Below the pieces are notes generated by a model that did no database searches, had not been told where the DNA came from, and saw only the letters and a program-made list of their open reading frames with translations. Source: Datisca glomerata (taxonomy: Eukaryota > Streptophyta > Magnoliopsida > Cucurbitales > Datiscaceae). From it: DNA of 64,000 nucleotides. Positions 34,346 to 45,318 of this stretch are shown here, piece after piece (position 1 is the first letter of the stretch; each line of letters begins with the position of its first letter). The translations under genes and the position numbers were made by a program. The stretch spans positions 1,210,043-1,274,042 of the forward strand of contig QANY01002785.1 in assembly GCA_003255025.1 (NCBI GenBank), written 5' to 3'.

Positions 34346-35414
34346 TCCATTTCATTATGTATTCTTCTTGTACTGACTTCCTTCATTGATGTATATACTA
34401 ATATGTCTAAAGTTTGAATTTTTGTAATCCATGATGGAGATTGGGTGAAAAATGGTACAACATGGTCTTTTAGTGGGGAGAATACCAAATTATTGGAGAT
34501 ATCTACTAACTGCACTTACCACGAGCTATTGAGTATACTACATGAATAACTCTAAATAGACCCCTCAAAATATGGTATGTCCATCAAATTTCTTTATAGA
34601 AGTCATGTCTCCTGCCCTCCTGCTGAAATTTTAAAGGATAGAGATTTACATTTCTTTGTTAAGGAGAATGGATCAGAATCACTTAGAAACCTACTATTTA
34701 TAAGTACCAAATCTATATTTTTTCCATCTCAAAGCTCGGTTCCTCAAACCATAATGTCACAACAACCTCGGGTTCCTGAAACTACAGGGTTTTATCAAAG
34801 TTGGGTTCCTGAAACACAAATGTCACGACAACCTCTACATGAAAGCATTCTTCACTTTGTGATGTTGATCATTTTGAAAGGAACTATCATGATGATGATG
34901 TTTTTTGTCATGACAATTATAATGTTTTTTAGGATGAGGATGTTGATGTTGATGGAGATGATGATGGTGATTTTGATCAGGGGACGTATGATGATGCAAT
35001 CCGTGGAGATGACCATGATGAAACCATCAGTGGAGACGACCATACAACAATTCCAGACTTGAATATTGGTCTTGAGCCCGAGACCATTTGTCCCATTGCT
35101 ATCACAACCTAATTTGAATGAACAACGTCCTAAGTCTAGTGAGTAATGGTCTAATTTGAATCATCTTGTATCAGACACAATAAATATAGATGATTTGTAC
35201 TTTTGATAAAGACGAGCTTTTTAAGATTGCTTGTATGATGACCATCCAAAGAAATTTTGAGTTTTGGATCTTCAAGTAAAAACATTCAACATTGGTACTT
35301 GTATGTGTTTAGAAAACATGCCAAGGGAGGTTAGGGGCCATGAAATTGAAATATTGTCCATATTTCAAAGTTACAAAGTTCCTCAATACACATACATGCA
35401 CATTTAAAGTATTG

Positions 35415-35490
35415 AGACATAAACACCACCAGGCTATATATATAAGCCAAAAGACATAAACACCACCAGGCTATATATACATGAGTGTCG
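35415..35490 (+). repeat. Short tandem duplication in the MULE
   Basis: 'agacataaacaccaccaggc' followed by TATATATA occurs twice, at ~35415 and ~35453, period about 38. The left copy has it at most once. Confidence 0.8.
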
Positions 35491-35698
35491 GACGTATATA
35501 TAAGCCAAAAGACATAATTGAAGATGTTCGGCTTGATTTCAGCGTCAACATAGGTTACCATGAGGCATGAAAGGATAGAGAATATGCATTGGAATTAGTT
35601 CGAAGGTCTCCTGAAGACAATTATAGGATGCTCCCAGCATATTGTCACATGTTAGAATAATAAAATCCAGGTACTTATTTTTTATTTTGCCATCATAA

Positions 35699-35855
35699 TG
35701 TCTACACGAGTACTACACGAGCCTCGTGTAGTATACACGGTGGTTATGCGGACCTTTTGTAGTTATCGTATAGTTTACACGATCGTTACACGGACCTCGT
35801 GTAGTCATCATATAGTCTATACCATGGTTACACGGACCTCGTGTATGCATCCTGT
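35699..35855. repeat. Palindromic repeat cluster within MULE transposase region
   Basis: Units such as CTCGTGTAGTATACACG and GTTACACGGACCTCGTGTA recur; the left copy has a shorter counterpart at about 28689-28790. Confidence 0.88.
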
Positions 35856-36739
35856 ACATTATGTACTCTGCAAATTTTAGTACAACAATATTAAATATTT
35901 TTTAGGGACAACAACACACATAGATACCGATGAACATGATCATTTTAAATATTTTTTTATGGCTCTTGGACCCTTTGTTCATGAATTTTTCAGCTGTATA
36001 CGGGATGTCATTGTTGTTGACGTAACCGCCTTAAAAGTAAAAAACAAAAGGGTATTATTTGTTGCAACAGTAAATGATGGGAACAACCAAGTATATCTTA
36101 CTGCATTTAGAATTGCAGATTCAGAAAATAATAATTTATGGGAATGGTTCTTCCGTAAACTTCACGATGTGATCGGTGACTGGAAGACTTAGTGTTGATA
36201 TCTGACAGGCATACATGTATACTAAATATTGTGCAAGTTGTCTTTCCTAATGTGCTTCATGGGGCTTGCATCTTCCATATGGGCCAAAATATCAAATCAA
36301 TTTATAGAAAGGAAGATGCGGGCGTATTATTTTTGAAAGCAGCAAAGGTATACCGTCAATCAGAATTTGATCGGCTGATAACTCATTTTACATATGCATT
36401 TCTAGATATCTCACAATACGTGTTGGTGGGGGGAGTTGAGAGGTGGGCATGTTCCCGTTTTGATTGAAGGTGATACGATATAATAACTACAAATATCGTG
36501 ACATGTTTGAATGAGATTTTGAAGGATGCTTGAAAGCTTCATATTACATGCTTTATAGAACATATCTGTGACATGTTACAACAGCGGTCCTATGAACGAC
36601 GGACGGGTGCCTATCAAATCACCTCACGTATGACAAATTGGGTTGAGAGTGAGCTTACTAAAAAGTATCTTGCATCACGTACACTATCATTGTTTCCTTC
36701 CGACATCCATAAGTTTTGTGTTGTGGTAGAGGTAGGGAA

Positions 36740-38316
36740 GCACTAGTAAACTTACATCTTAAGACTTCCATGGATAGAATTTGTTTGTCCATTGAAGTGA
36801 TCTTTTGTTCCATTACAATCAGACATTTCCTCACCCAATCTTCATGTCCACTAAATTTCTTGGACACAACCTTCTTCTCCTCTATTTTTTCAATGGTCTA
36901 TTCGGACCTCTTCCTCTTCCTCTTTTTCCTTTTCAATGGCCTCCTCCTCCTCATTAGCTCATATTCTACTGAAAAGGGTGACGAAGGAGGCGTCGACTAA
37001 AAAACATGTAATATTAAGCATAGATAACATAAATATGGACTTCGTGTAGTCAAACCTCGTGTAGTCATCGTGTAGACTACACGATGGTTACATGAGATCA
37101 GTGTAACCATCGTGTAGACTACACGATGACTACATGAGGTGCGTGTAACCATCGTGTAGTCTACACAATGACTACACGAGGTCCGTGTTCAAGAAGAAGA
37201 ATGTTAAAAATGATTTTGAACATACCTTCTCTCGAACTACTGATCTCCAGAAGTTTTTTTCTTCTTCCTCCTCAGTAGGGACCAAGGAAAGAACTTCCAA
37301 CTAAAAATTGAAGAAATATAAATTAGTATATGTGAAAGTAATATAAATTAACTTGTCAACATAATTCACCAACATACATTCTCTTTAAAAAAAATTGAAG
37401 ATTCTCAACTGGTATTATCGTGGTCGGACACTACTTGAGAATCCTTGGCACCTTGGTCGAAACCTGGTTACCATACAAACTACGCACAAAAGGGATAGAT
37501 TCAAATACATATGCATATTTAAACAAAAGAAAATAATTCAGTATTCAGCATTCAGCACATACATAATTCAATACATCACTCCATAGAATTAACTAAATTG
37601 TACCTGGAATACAAATGGACATCCATTGAGTGAATACCCATGAACAGCAGCGGGGGATTTATGTGTTTTTTTCTTGATCTTTAAGATCACCAAAAATAGT
37701 CTTCGTATTCTTCACAGCTAATAATGATTTTATTATTTTTTAGAACGAGAGCTCTCCCTACAGATATTGGTTGAACGCTTCAAGGTCGTCAACCAAAACC
37801 AACCATATTGGTTGAACGCTTTAGGGTATGGTTCTCCTTCCCCAACAGAAAATGCTCTAGCAAATAAATCAGAACCATCTTGTCCCCATCAGAATATGAA
37901 TTATATTCAGAGTTTTTAAACTTCTCCTCCAACTCAGCGATGATTATTGATTGAGTTTTGGGAAAGTACAGATCATAGAGTCTTTTGGGGCCACAGGTCT
38001 TCTTCTCATCTCGGGTTTCACCGAACTTTAGTCTGGTCATCAACGAGAACTCATTCTTGGAGAAACACATTGGTTCCTCATTGACATATTTGGCCTCCTT
38101 GGCTGGCACCTGGTGGCAGACAATTACTGAAAACTTCAGAGCTGGGAGATAAAGGAGATGGCCAAAGCATGTCTCCCTAAATTGAGAGAGTTGAGGAGCT
38201 GTCAGGTTAGTTTTGATAACCTCTATGCAGTGGGTTTTGCACTTTGCAATGACCTTTGCTTTTGGAATTGTGTTAACGTCATGGATGTATCTTAGTTGCA
38301 TCGTTGATGAAGCCAT
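36740..38316 (-). pseudogene. DUF1985-domain (Ulp1-associated) transposon gene
   Basis: The likely start is the ATG at 38316 (MASSTMQLRYIHD); an upstream in-frame ATG at 38403 lies in the palindromic repeat. The first exon (to ~37790) contains FRETCFGHLLYLPALKFS, FSKNEFSLMTRLKFGE, and VLIYLLEHFLLG, the conserved pattern of DUF1985. Further pieces are a GYSLNGCPFVFQ block before a GT at ~37605, a KVPRILK block at ~37435, and a Lys/Glu-rich coiled-coil-like segment at ~36740-37000 with KFSGHEDWVRKCLIVMEQKI. DUF1985 proteins in plants usually belong to transposons and precede a Ulp1-type cysteine protease domain; I see no catalytic His-Asp-Cys region here. A second palindromic cluster (37030-37195) lies in an apparent intron. 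Confidence 0.72.
37030..37195. repeat. Palindromic repeat cluster inside DUF1985 gene
   Basis: Repeated 'aaccatcgtgtagactacac' with GAGGTCCGTG spacers, about four copies. Confidence 0.88.
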
Positions 38317-38354
38317 AACTTGTAGAATATTCACAGCAAACATAAGATCAGGAA

Positions 38355-38625
38355 ATGTACACGTGCTTGTGCAGTCATCGTGGAGACTACACGAGGGGTA
38401 CACGATCCTCGTGTAGACTACACGAGCTTTACACGACCCTCGTGTAGGCTACACGAGGGGTACACGAATCTTATGTATTCCTCATCTAGCCTACACGAGG
38501 CTTACACGACCCTCGTGTAGACTACACGAGCTTTACACGACCCTTGTGTAGCCTACAAAGGGGTACACGACCCTCGTGTATTTCTCATGTAGCCTACACG
38601 AGGCTTACACGACCCTCCCAAACCC
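38355..38625. repeat. Palindromic repeat cluster at MULE 3' side
   Basis: Units of about 20 bp, such as CTCGTGTAGACTACACGAG and GGCTTACACGACCCTCGTGT, recur more than ten times. Here the CGAGG/CCTCG variant dominates over CGATG. Confidence 0.9.
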
Positions 38626-40380
38626 CTGCTTCTCGCCCCCTTATGCTTCGGAGCTTTCCTCCAAGAGGTCAGTCTTTGATAATCACTTTTGTATCCATCT
38701 ATCCTATTTTATTACGAGCTAATTTGTTTGAGATGTTGCTAATATTGAATTCTTTATTCGAATTGGTTCATCTTAGTATGAATTTTGAAGAATTTGATTC
38801 AATTTATTAATGTCATGTTATGATGAACGGGATGAGTAATCTGGGATTCTTCTGTGATGGTTAAGTGTAGATGACATTAGATTTTTCTTCTTCTTTGAAT
38901 TCACTCTTTGTGTGGATTTGTAGATTCATGGTGATTTTCTGAAAAAGAATTGCTTGCTTGCATACCAACCGTCTGATATATTTTACCCAAAGAAAATGAG
39001 AGAGTTTTAATTCTTCATTTTGCGAGAGAGAATAATCGACGGTGTCTCACTCCATTCTCCATTGCTTTTCCAGCAAATGACTGAGTTTTGATCCTTAATT
39101 CCTTCTATCCTATACAGGAGCTTTGCATTTGGGTTTTGGTTCCAAGAAGAGGACACCTAAGAGTCTTTGGACTCTATTGTTAGGTAAATTGAGTTCAATC
39201 TTATGTTTACTTGTTCCTTGATGTTCTAATTATGATTCATTGGTTAGATGTGGAAGGGGAGTAGGATTGAAATGGGAAAGTGAAGAGAATGAAGGTGGAT
39301 CACTTGTTTATAGTTAACCTCTTCTATTTCCAAGGTAAGGAATTGATCTCCAAAACTCAATTGATGTATAGGATGTTTGGAGTTGTCGAGTAAGATTTTT
39401 TTTTTTTTTTGCATTTTATAATTTATTTATTGGCTGTAGTAATTGATAAAGCATGGAATATATATTTTTAGTGTTTTCCCTTCATATTTGGTAGAATTAT
39501 TGAAGTATGATATAAAGTTTTAGATCTGTGGATTGTTTTGTTGAAGTCTCCAAGTTTATATTTATTCAGAAATATCAGATTTTCTTAGGAGTTTTGGGCT
39601 TCTTTCACATGGAATGGTATAAAAGACTTGTAAGGGGTCACGCGGCTAGGGCCCTCGGAGACCCATGAATGCAAGTGAGTTTTCTTCTCTCATTCTTGTT
39701 TCGGACTATTTGATTGACTTTCTTGTTATTTCAAGTCGCCGAAATTTTTTAAGGTGGTGCCTCTTGTATGTTTGTATTTTCTTTTGGGCATCTTTGTCAG
39801 TCATCAGTGATTTTAGATGATTGTTAGAATCTGTATTTTTCTCATGTCCTATGAAACAGTCGCAGTTTTTTTCACCTTCCCTGATTTGTTTAATCTACTG
39901 CAAACTGCATCAGCTTTGTCTTCTTTTTTAAATAATTAAAAACTTCATATTAATTATCTGTAGCAATCGTAGTATCCTTTTGTTCTTCAAGTCTATAAAA
40001 TAGTTTATTGTAATTTAGCAGCAAATATTATATTTTTTTCAGCAAAACGTTCTAATTCATTGGTAATGTTTAATCTATTTGGTTTCTGCTATAGATTTGA
40101 AATTTAGATTTGGAAAATTCTCTAAGATTTAGTCATTTTCTTGTTTATTTGTGCTTCATTCAATGTGGCATTGCTCTTGCTGTTAGGATTGAGCAATGCC
40201 GTAGGTGTGAATGGGGAAAAGCTTGGAGGGTAGTTGATCATAGCCCAACATTAGATGCAAGGCCTCATAGTGTGTCCATCTTGGAATTTGGTGTTGTTGG
40301 GATGGTAAAACATTAAACTAATATTGGTTCTGGTATTCATTCCAGCAGTAGATGCAAGGCCTGAGCATTATGTTCGTATC
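38626..40380. other. Intergenic, no gene recognised
   Basis: AT-rich with many stops in all frames. The ORF at 40110-40316 (MENSLRFSHFLVYL...CRRCEWGKAW) has no domain I recognise, and its last part shares 'tagatgcaaggcct' with sequence 90 bases downstream. Confidence 0.5.
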
Positions 40381-40900
40381 TTTAATTCACATTGTAAATG
40401 ATTTTTTTTATATGTAGAAATATTTATAAACAAATAATAAAAATAAATATTTAGAGAGAAAATGAGAGAATAAAGACATTATAGTTTAGGTGAAAAAATT
40501 TTAAAGAGAAAAAAATCACAGGAAGATTTTTGCCTCTATTTATAGGCTTTCAATAAGTTATATAGAATCTGATACAGCTTGTCTAATTCTAACTGAAAAT
40601 AGGATTAACATAATATTTTACTGAGATCTAGCTTATCAACATTAACAACTAAGTAAATATTGATTGTCTGATCAATCTAAGATTAGATTCTCTTTGGATT
40701 GTCATGTTGGCAAGTCATGTACTTTTGTCTTATTGGTCTTCTCTTCATAACTGCATAGTTGATCCTACGGTTCTCGTTCTATCTTCTCTTTGATAGAGTC
40801 TTCGATCTAGATCTTGTCACGTGTCATGTAATATTTTGACTGTTCATTGGCCCCCATTACACTTAAAAAAATTTTATTCGCTGAAGTGTAATGATAACCA
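40381..40900 (-). mobile_element. Possible LTR promoter region, minus strand
   Basis: On the minus strand a strong TATA box (GCCTATAAATAGAGG, near 40535-40550) is followed by a leader and a run of AT-rich sequence ending near 40390. Upstream is 'tgtaatgggggcc' (~40855). The layout resembles a retroelement LTR or a plant promoter, but no coding partner or second copy is in the window. Confidence 0.35.
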
Positions 40901-41129
40901 TTACGTCTGCCCGTTTTCTTTTCTCAGACACTACTTGGAAACATGCGACGTAGTTTTTTCCAGGTAACATTTCGATTGTTCGCTGTCAGTGGTGGCTTCT
41001 CCTTTTCTTCTACCGTTACGTTCTTTTTGTTCCCATTTACAAATGCTTTACGATTCTTGAGCAACTTTTTTGTCAGTTTGCTGTCAATGATGATTACTTC
41101 TTCTTCATTTATTGTTGTCTTTCCGTTCC

Positions 41130-41260
41130 TTTCACTACGGGTTCATTGATATAGTTTTTCCATTTTTTTCACTATGAGCTCATTGATAGAATTTTTCCCG
41201 TTTTTTTCACTACGGGCTCATTGATTGCGTTTATCCCACTTCTTCATTTTTATTTTCTTT
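41130..41260 (+). repeat. Degenerate tandem repeat, ~42-bp unit, three copies
   Basis: 'ttcactacgggttcattgat' followed by AGTTTTTCC repeats three times; a fourth diverged copy is near 41415. Confidence 0.8.
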
Positions 41261-41774
41261 CTCTCGTATGTTAATATCTGTGACAAGAATATTGTACAAG
41301 AACAATAACATAATAATTTATTTAAATGAGTAAAGAATGAATGTACCGTTTCAAAATTTAATCACAAGGGTACGAGTTTGATGCCCCACGTTCATTGTTA
41401 TAATTTTTCTCATTTTCCTTGCTACAGACTTATTGGTGGAGTTTCTCTCGTTTTCATATTTTTCTTCTTCGATCGATAAAAATCACTTTGTTTGTGCAAA
41501 TTTTCTTCTATTGAACTCATTTTTTGTTGTACTTCATTAAAAAACTTAGCAAAATGTGGGGATCAAAACTCGGTATCATGCCGACTTCAAGCTTTCAACG
41601 AAATCTGTTCTTGAAGACTTAGGAAACATTTGGTCCCAATTCTCTTGAAAATAACTGTTTCTTTCCGGCTGTGAAATCCGTTCCCGAGGATAATACTTTA
41701 ATTCCCTTTAGAGGTAAGGACTTATGATATGTTCATTTCTGAGAATTATGACCCCGTTTTCATTTTCTTCATTT

Positions 41775-42130
41775 ATGAGAAAATGACTTATGAATTACTC
41801 GCTTCCAAGGACTTAGGCCAAAAGGACCGCCGACCTTGTTTTGTTTTCCACATTTCTAAGAGATGGACTTTCCCACTCTCAAGGGTTTAGGCCAAAGGAC
41901 CGTCAACCTTATTTTGTTTTCCGCATTTAGGAGAGAAGATTTTTCCCGCTCTCAAGAGCTTAGGCCAAAAGACCGCCAACCTTGTTTTGTTTTCCACATT
42001 TCTGAGAGAAGGTTTTTTTCGCTCTCAAGGGCTTAGGCCAAAGGACCACGCGATCTTCTTTTGTTTTCACATTTCTGAGAGAAGGTTTTTCCCGCTCTCA
42101 AGGGCTTAGGCCAAAGAACCATCGACCTTT
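41775..42130 (+). repeat. Tandem repeat, ~78-bp unit, about five copies
   Basis: Each unit has 'gctctcaagggcttaggcca', AAAGGACCGCCGACCTT, GTTTTGTTTTCCACATTTC and TGAGAGAAGG. Copies start near 41787, 41870, 41948, 42024 and 42093. Confidence 0.9.
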
Positions 42131-42219
42131 GTTCATCTTGCCGGAGAAGAGAGAGGTAGAGAGTTTGACACCAAATATTTTCTTGTAAGTTTGGGTCGGC
42201 TTTGCTTTAAAGCAGTTTG

Positions 42220-42770
42220 CACGTACCATGCCATAACTTTTGCTCGAGAGCTCGAAATTGAATTTCGTAAAATTTTCATGAAGTTGATTTTTGTATCTTT
42301 GTAATAATATATGATTCGTCAAGTAATTGGTTTCCAATTGATACAGCATAATTTTCGAAATTGTTGGTTCCGCATAATCTTCTTTCATGAATAATATTCA
42401 TGAAAATTACCATAACCTTTGATTGGGAGTTACAAATCAAGCTTTGCAAAATTCTATAAGTAGTAGACATTCATATCTTTCCAAAGATATATAATTTGTC
42501 ATGGAATACTTTCTAAATCGATACACTTTAAAGATTAAATATGAAAAACGTGAATAACCTTACTTTTCTAAGCAGTATGTACAATAATTACCGTAACTTT
42601 GGATCGAAAGCTCTAAACTGAATTCCGTAAAATTCTTCAAAAATTAGACTTTCATATTCTTCTGATGATATAAGACTTGTCATGTGATTCTCTTCCAGCT
42701 AGTACAGTTTAATTTTTGAAGATGATTGTTCGGCATAATCTGCTTTCGTGAACAACTTTTTATGAATATA
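42220..42770 (+). repeat. Degenerate tandem repeat, ~180-bp unit, three copies
   Basis: Units start near 42228, 42408 and 42590. They share TTACCATAACTTT, GAGAGCTC, GAATTTCGTAAAATT, ATATATGATTTGTCATG and CGGCATAATCTGCTTTC. An (AT)n run follows at 42765. The small minus-strand ORFs here are repeat translations. Confidence 0.8.
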
Positions 42771-42779
42771 TATATATAT

Positions 42780-45190
42780 ATATATTTGATTTTACTTCAA
42801 TGATTCAAATATTAATTTTTAGTAACTTTGATGTTCGTCGGTAGCGTAGAATTCTCTAAATCGTATCATTTCGTTATATGTGTCAAATTTCAGTATGGCA
42901 TAGATGTTTTATATACTATTTTGTGTTTTTACGTTTAAAATTTCTATGTTTTTGGTGTTTCTCAAATATTGTCTGTAGATTTCACATACAAAAGAGGTGG
43001 CTGATAATATGTTTAAGATATTTGTAAACATAATGAACATTACTTGTAAACTCAGTATTGTTTTCTTGTAAACTCAATATTATTTTTTACAACTCTATAA
43101 TATATATGCCAAAAACATGTTTTCATTTTTCTTACATATGATTAACAAATATTTATTGTTGAAATATCACGAATACAATATCAAAATCAATTACAACTTA
43201 ATAAGATCTATATATATTTCAAGGAAAAAATATAAAATGCAGTAACAAATATGCAGCAAAGTATATTGCATATCTTGACACAGCCAGTTAAATATATGTT
43301 TATGACACGTAAACATAAGTACACTGCATCTTCAAACTCAACATGTTGAAAATATGTTTACGAGTCGTAAAAATGTATTTAACCAGACTCATTTTTTATT
43401 CAAAATAAAAGGGGCAATAACAAATATGTATATGTGTTTCAAGTAAAATCTATATGTATTTCAAGGGAAAAAACATCAAATGCAGTAACAAATATGCACA
43501 AAATACATTGCAACTCCTGACTCAACACGTTAAAAATATGTTTACTAAAAAAATAAACCCATCCAAGCAAAAAAGATTTTGATTGGAATAATTGTTGGAG
43601 ACTCAAATGGTGTGACCGGTTAGGTTTGGTTTACTCGTAATGAATGTAAACTAAAATAGGCGGCCTTTATTCAAACAAAGGGAACCGAAGGTTTCGGTTT
43701 CCTTGGTACTTTAGTATAGTAGTACCGCAGCTATGCAGTGAAAGGGAAGGAGCCTAAATCGAACCCCCCTTTTTTTTAACTTAATCCCGTGGATACGTAC
43801 TTGTAAACATATATTTAATAAGACGTATTTTTTCCTCAAAATAAAAGAGACAGTAAGAGTATGCTGCAGATAGTTCTCCTATTTTGAGAACACAGAACAA
43901 TACAGTAATGAGCGACATAAATATTTTCAATGAGAAGAACTAGCAGCAAAAGTTTTAGGGTCCTTGCACATCCTTTATTGTGACCAAAATGGTCATACAA
44001 ACTACATTTCACCTGAAAAATAGAGAATAGTAGAAATTATAAATGTTACACTTCACCAAAGATAAAATATTTCTATTACATATAGATATGGGGAGAAGAA
44101 GATATGAATTTTGAGAGCTACTATATACATTCCATTTCAAAATAACACAATTATTTTAATTTGATCGTTAAAGATTCTCTTTATATATGATCAATTTAAT
44201 ATAGATGCACTCATTATATACACACTCACAATTATCACATCCATCAAATAAAAATCTTACATTGATAGATTATACTATTTCACATGGAAAACATAAATAA
44301 TTAATAACTAGATTTGACACTTATGAGGCTTACCTAGCTCAACATACAACAAAGGCAAGTTTACTATATATATTAAAATAAGATTAATATATCCACATGC
44401 CCAAGATTTATAATTATGAGTCTACATGCCTAAATATAGCTAAAATGATAAGTTTATATATTAAAATAAGAATAAAAATCACATGGCTAAGGTCAAATAC
44501 GTGAGAAAGATAGACAAGAAAATAGAGAGAAACATAGTACCATACCTATTTTTTCTGTAAAATTCCCGCAAAAGACTCGCCTAATACTGATACAATAGGA
44601 AAATATAGAAAATGAGAAAGAGAGAGAGAGACAAAATCACATAAAACTCAGTTAAAAAAATGCAACCATCGATCGTTCGTTCTGTTTATTAATCAAATGT
44701 TTTACTGAAACTTACTAGTGAAGATGGTCGTTGGAGGAGATAACTTATTCAAGGGGAGGAAAAAAATTGGAGCCGATATTTAAATATGTATTTTCTTTGA
44801 GCTTCAATTTGGAGTCTCCAGTATTAATTTACTATTATATGTTACTGAATAGAGGTTGAATATGAAAATCTTGAAATCTTTGAGTTGTAAATGTGACCCA
44901 AAAAAGTAATTATGGGAGATCCTTCATGCCTTGAAAAAACTGAGACTTTCTTCTTGATTGGTACTATACCGTATCTCTATCATTAGATCACTCGGACGTC
45001 AATGATAAATCAATCCTGGTGTTTATGGACAAGTGTTCTTCTCTTTTCTGATGAACATGATAAGTTTTGTTTAATCTAGACAATTCTTTTTAGAAAAATA
45101 TAAACCATATTTTATGAAAAAATAAATTAAAAAATGAAAAATGTTTCTTTTTGATTTGAGATTTTGGCTGACATTTTAATGGCCAGGTTG
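42780..45190. other. Intergenic, AT-rich, with a ~225-bp repeat interrupted by an insertion
   Basis: No gene is seen. A unit containing TTTCAAGGAAAAAA, AATGCAGTAACAAATATGCA and CAACATGTTGAAAATATGTTTAC occurs at about 43200-43420 and 43440-43545. Its continuation (ATATTTAATAAGACGTATTTTTT) is found only at 43808, after about 250 bases of unrelated GC-richer sequence. Confidence 0.6.
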
Positions 45191-45194
45191 ATAA

Positions 45195-45318
45195 AAAAAA
45201 ACTTCTTCTATTTGGATCACTAAATAAGGGAAGAGGAGTCCAATGACAGATACTCCAAAAAAACTTCTTCTATTTGGATCACTAAATAAGGGAAGAGGAG
45301 TCCAATGACAGATACTCC
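45195..45318 (+). repeat. Perfect tandem duplication, 2 x 62 bp
   Basis: The 62 bases beginning AAAAAAACTTCTTCTATTTG at 45195 are repeated exactly at 45257. The pair lies about 740-860 bases upstream of the CSLC start codon. Confidence 0.97.

Larger units (their letters stand above)
34577..36690 (+). pseudogene. MULE transposase, degenerate (right copy)
   Basis: The frame starts MSIKFLYRSH at 34577. The N-terminal block (CPPAEILKDRDLHFFVKENG) is followed by a Met/Asp-rich low-complexity stretch. KPKDIIEDVRLDFSVNIGYHEA and REYALELVRRSPEDNYRMLPAYC (35500-35650) belong to the region before the MULE catalytic domain. The catalytic domain follows at 35959-36467, with VIVVDVTALK, LFVATVNDGNNQVY, WEWFFRKLHDVI and LISDRHTCILNIV...VFPNVLHGACIFHM. 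The usual GTHL motif reads VTAL. The C-terminal part with a TTNIV/CLNEILKDA-like block runs to ~36690. Palindromic repeats (35699-35855) fall in a probable intron or gap. Stops at 36190 and elsewhere disable it. The DDE transposase would move the element. Confidence 0.85.
33404..38625 (+). mobile_element. Right MULE copy with convergent DUF1985/Ulp1-type gene
   Basis: The element starts at about GGGGTTTTTCTAAAG, contains a transposase remnant on + (34577-36690) and a DUF1985-type gene on - (36740-38316), and ends in a palindromic cluster. Mutator-like elements carrying a second gene of the Ulp1-protease/DUF1985 type are known in plants. The matching terminal inverted repeat at the far end is not visible near 38625, so the 3' end is probably lost or too diverged to see. 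Confidence 0.75.

Noticed and set aside
37395..37586. Plus-strand ORF starting MKILNWYY
   Set aside because: It opposes the minus-strand DUF1985 gene, whose exon pieces explain the region.
40110..40316. Possible gene exon with CRRCEWGKAW
   Set aside because: No family recognised, no neighbouring exons, and no conservation argument from sequence alone.
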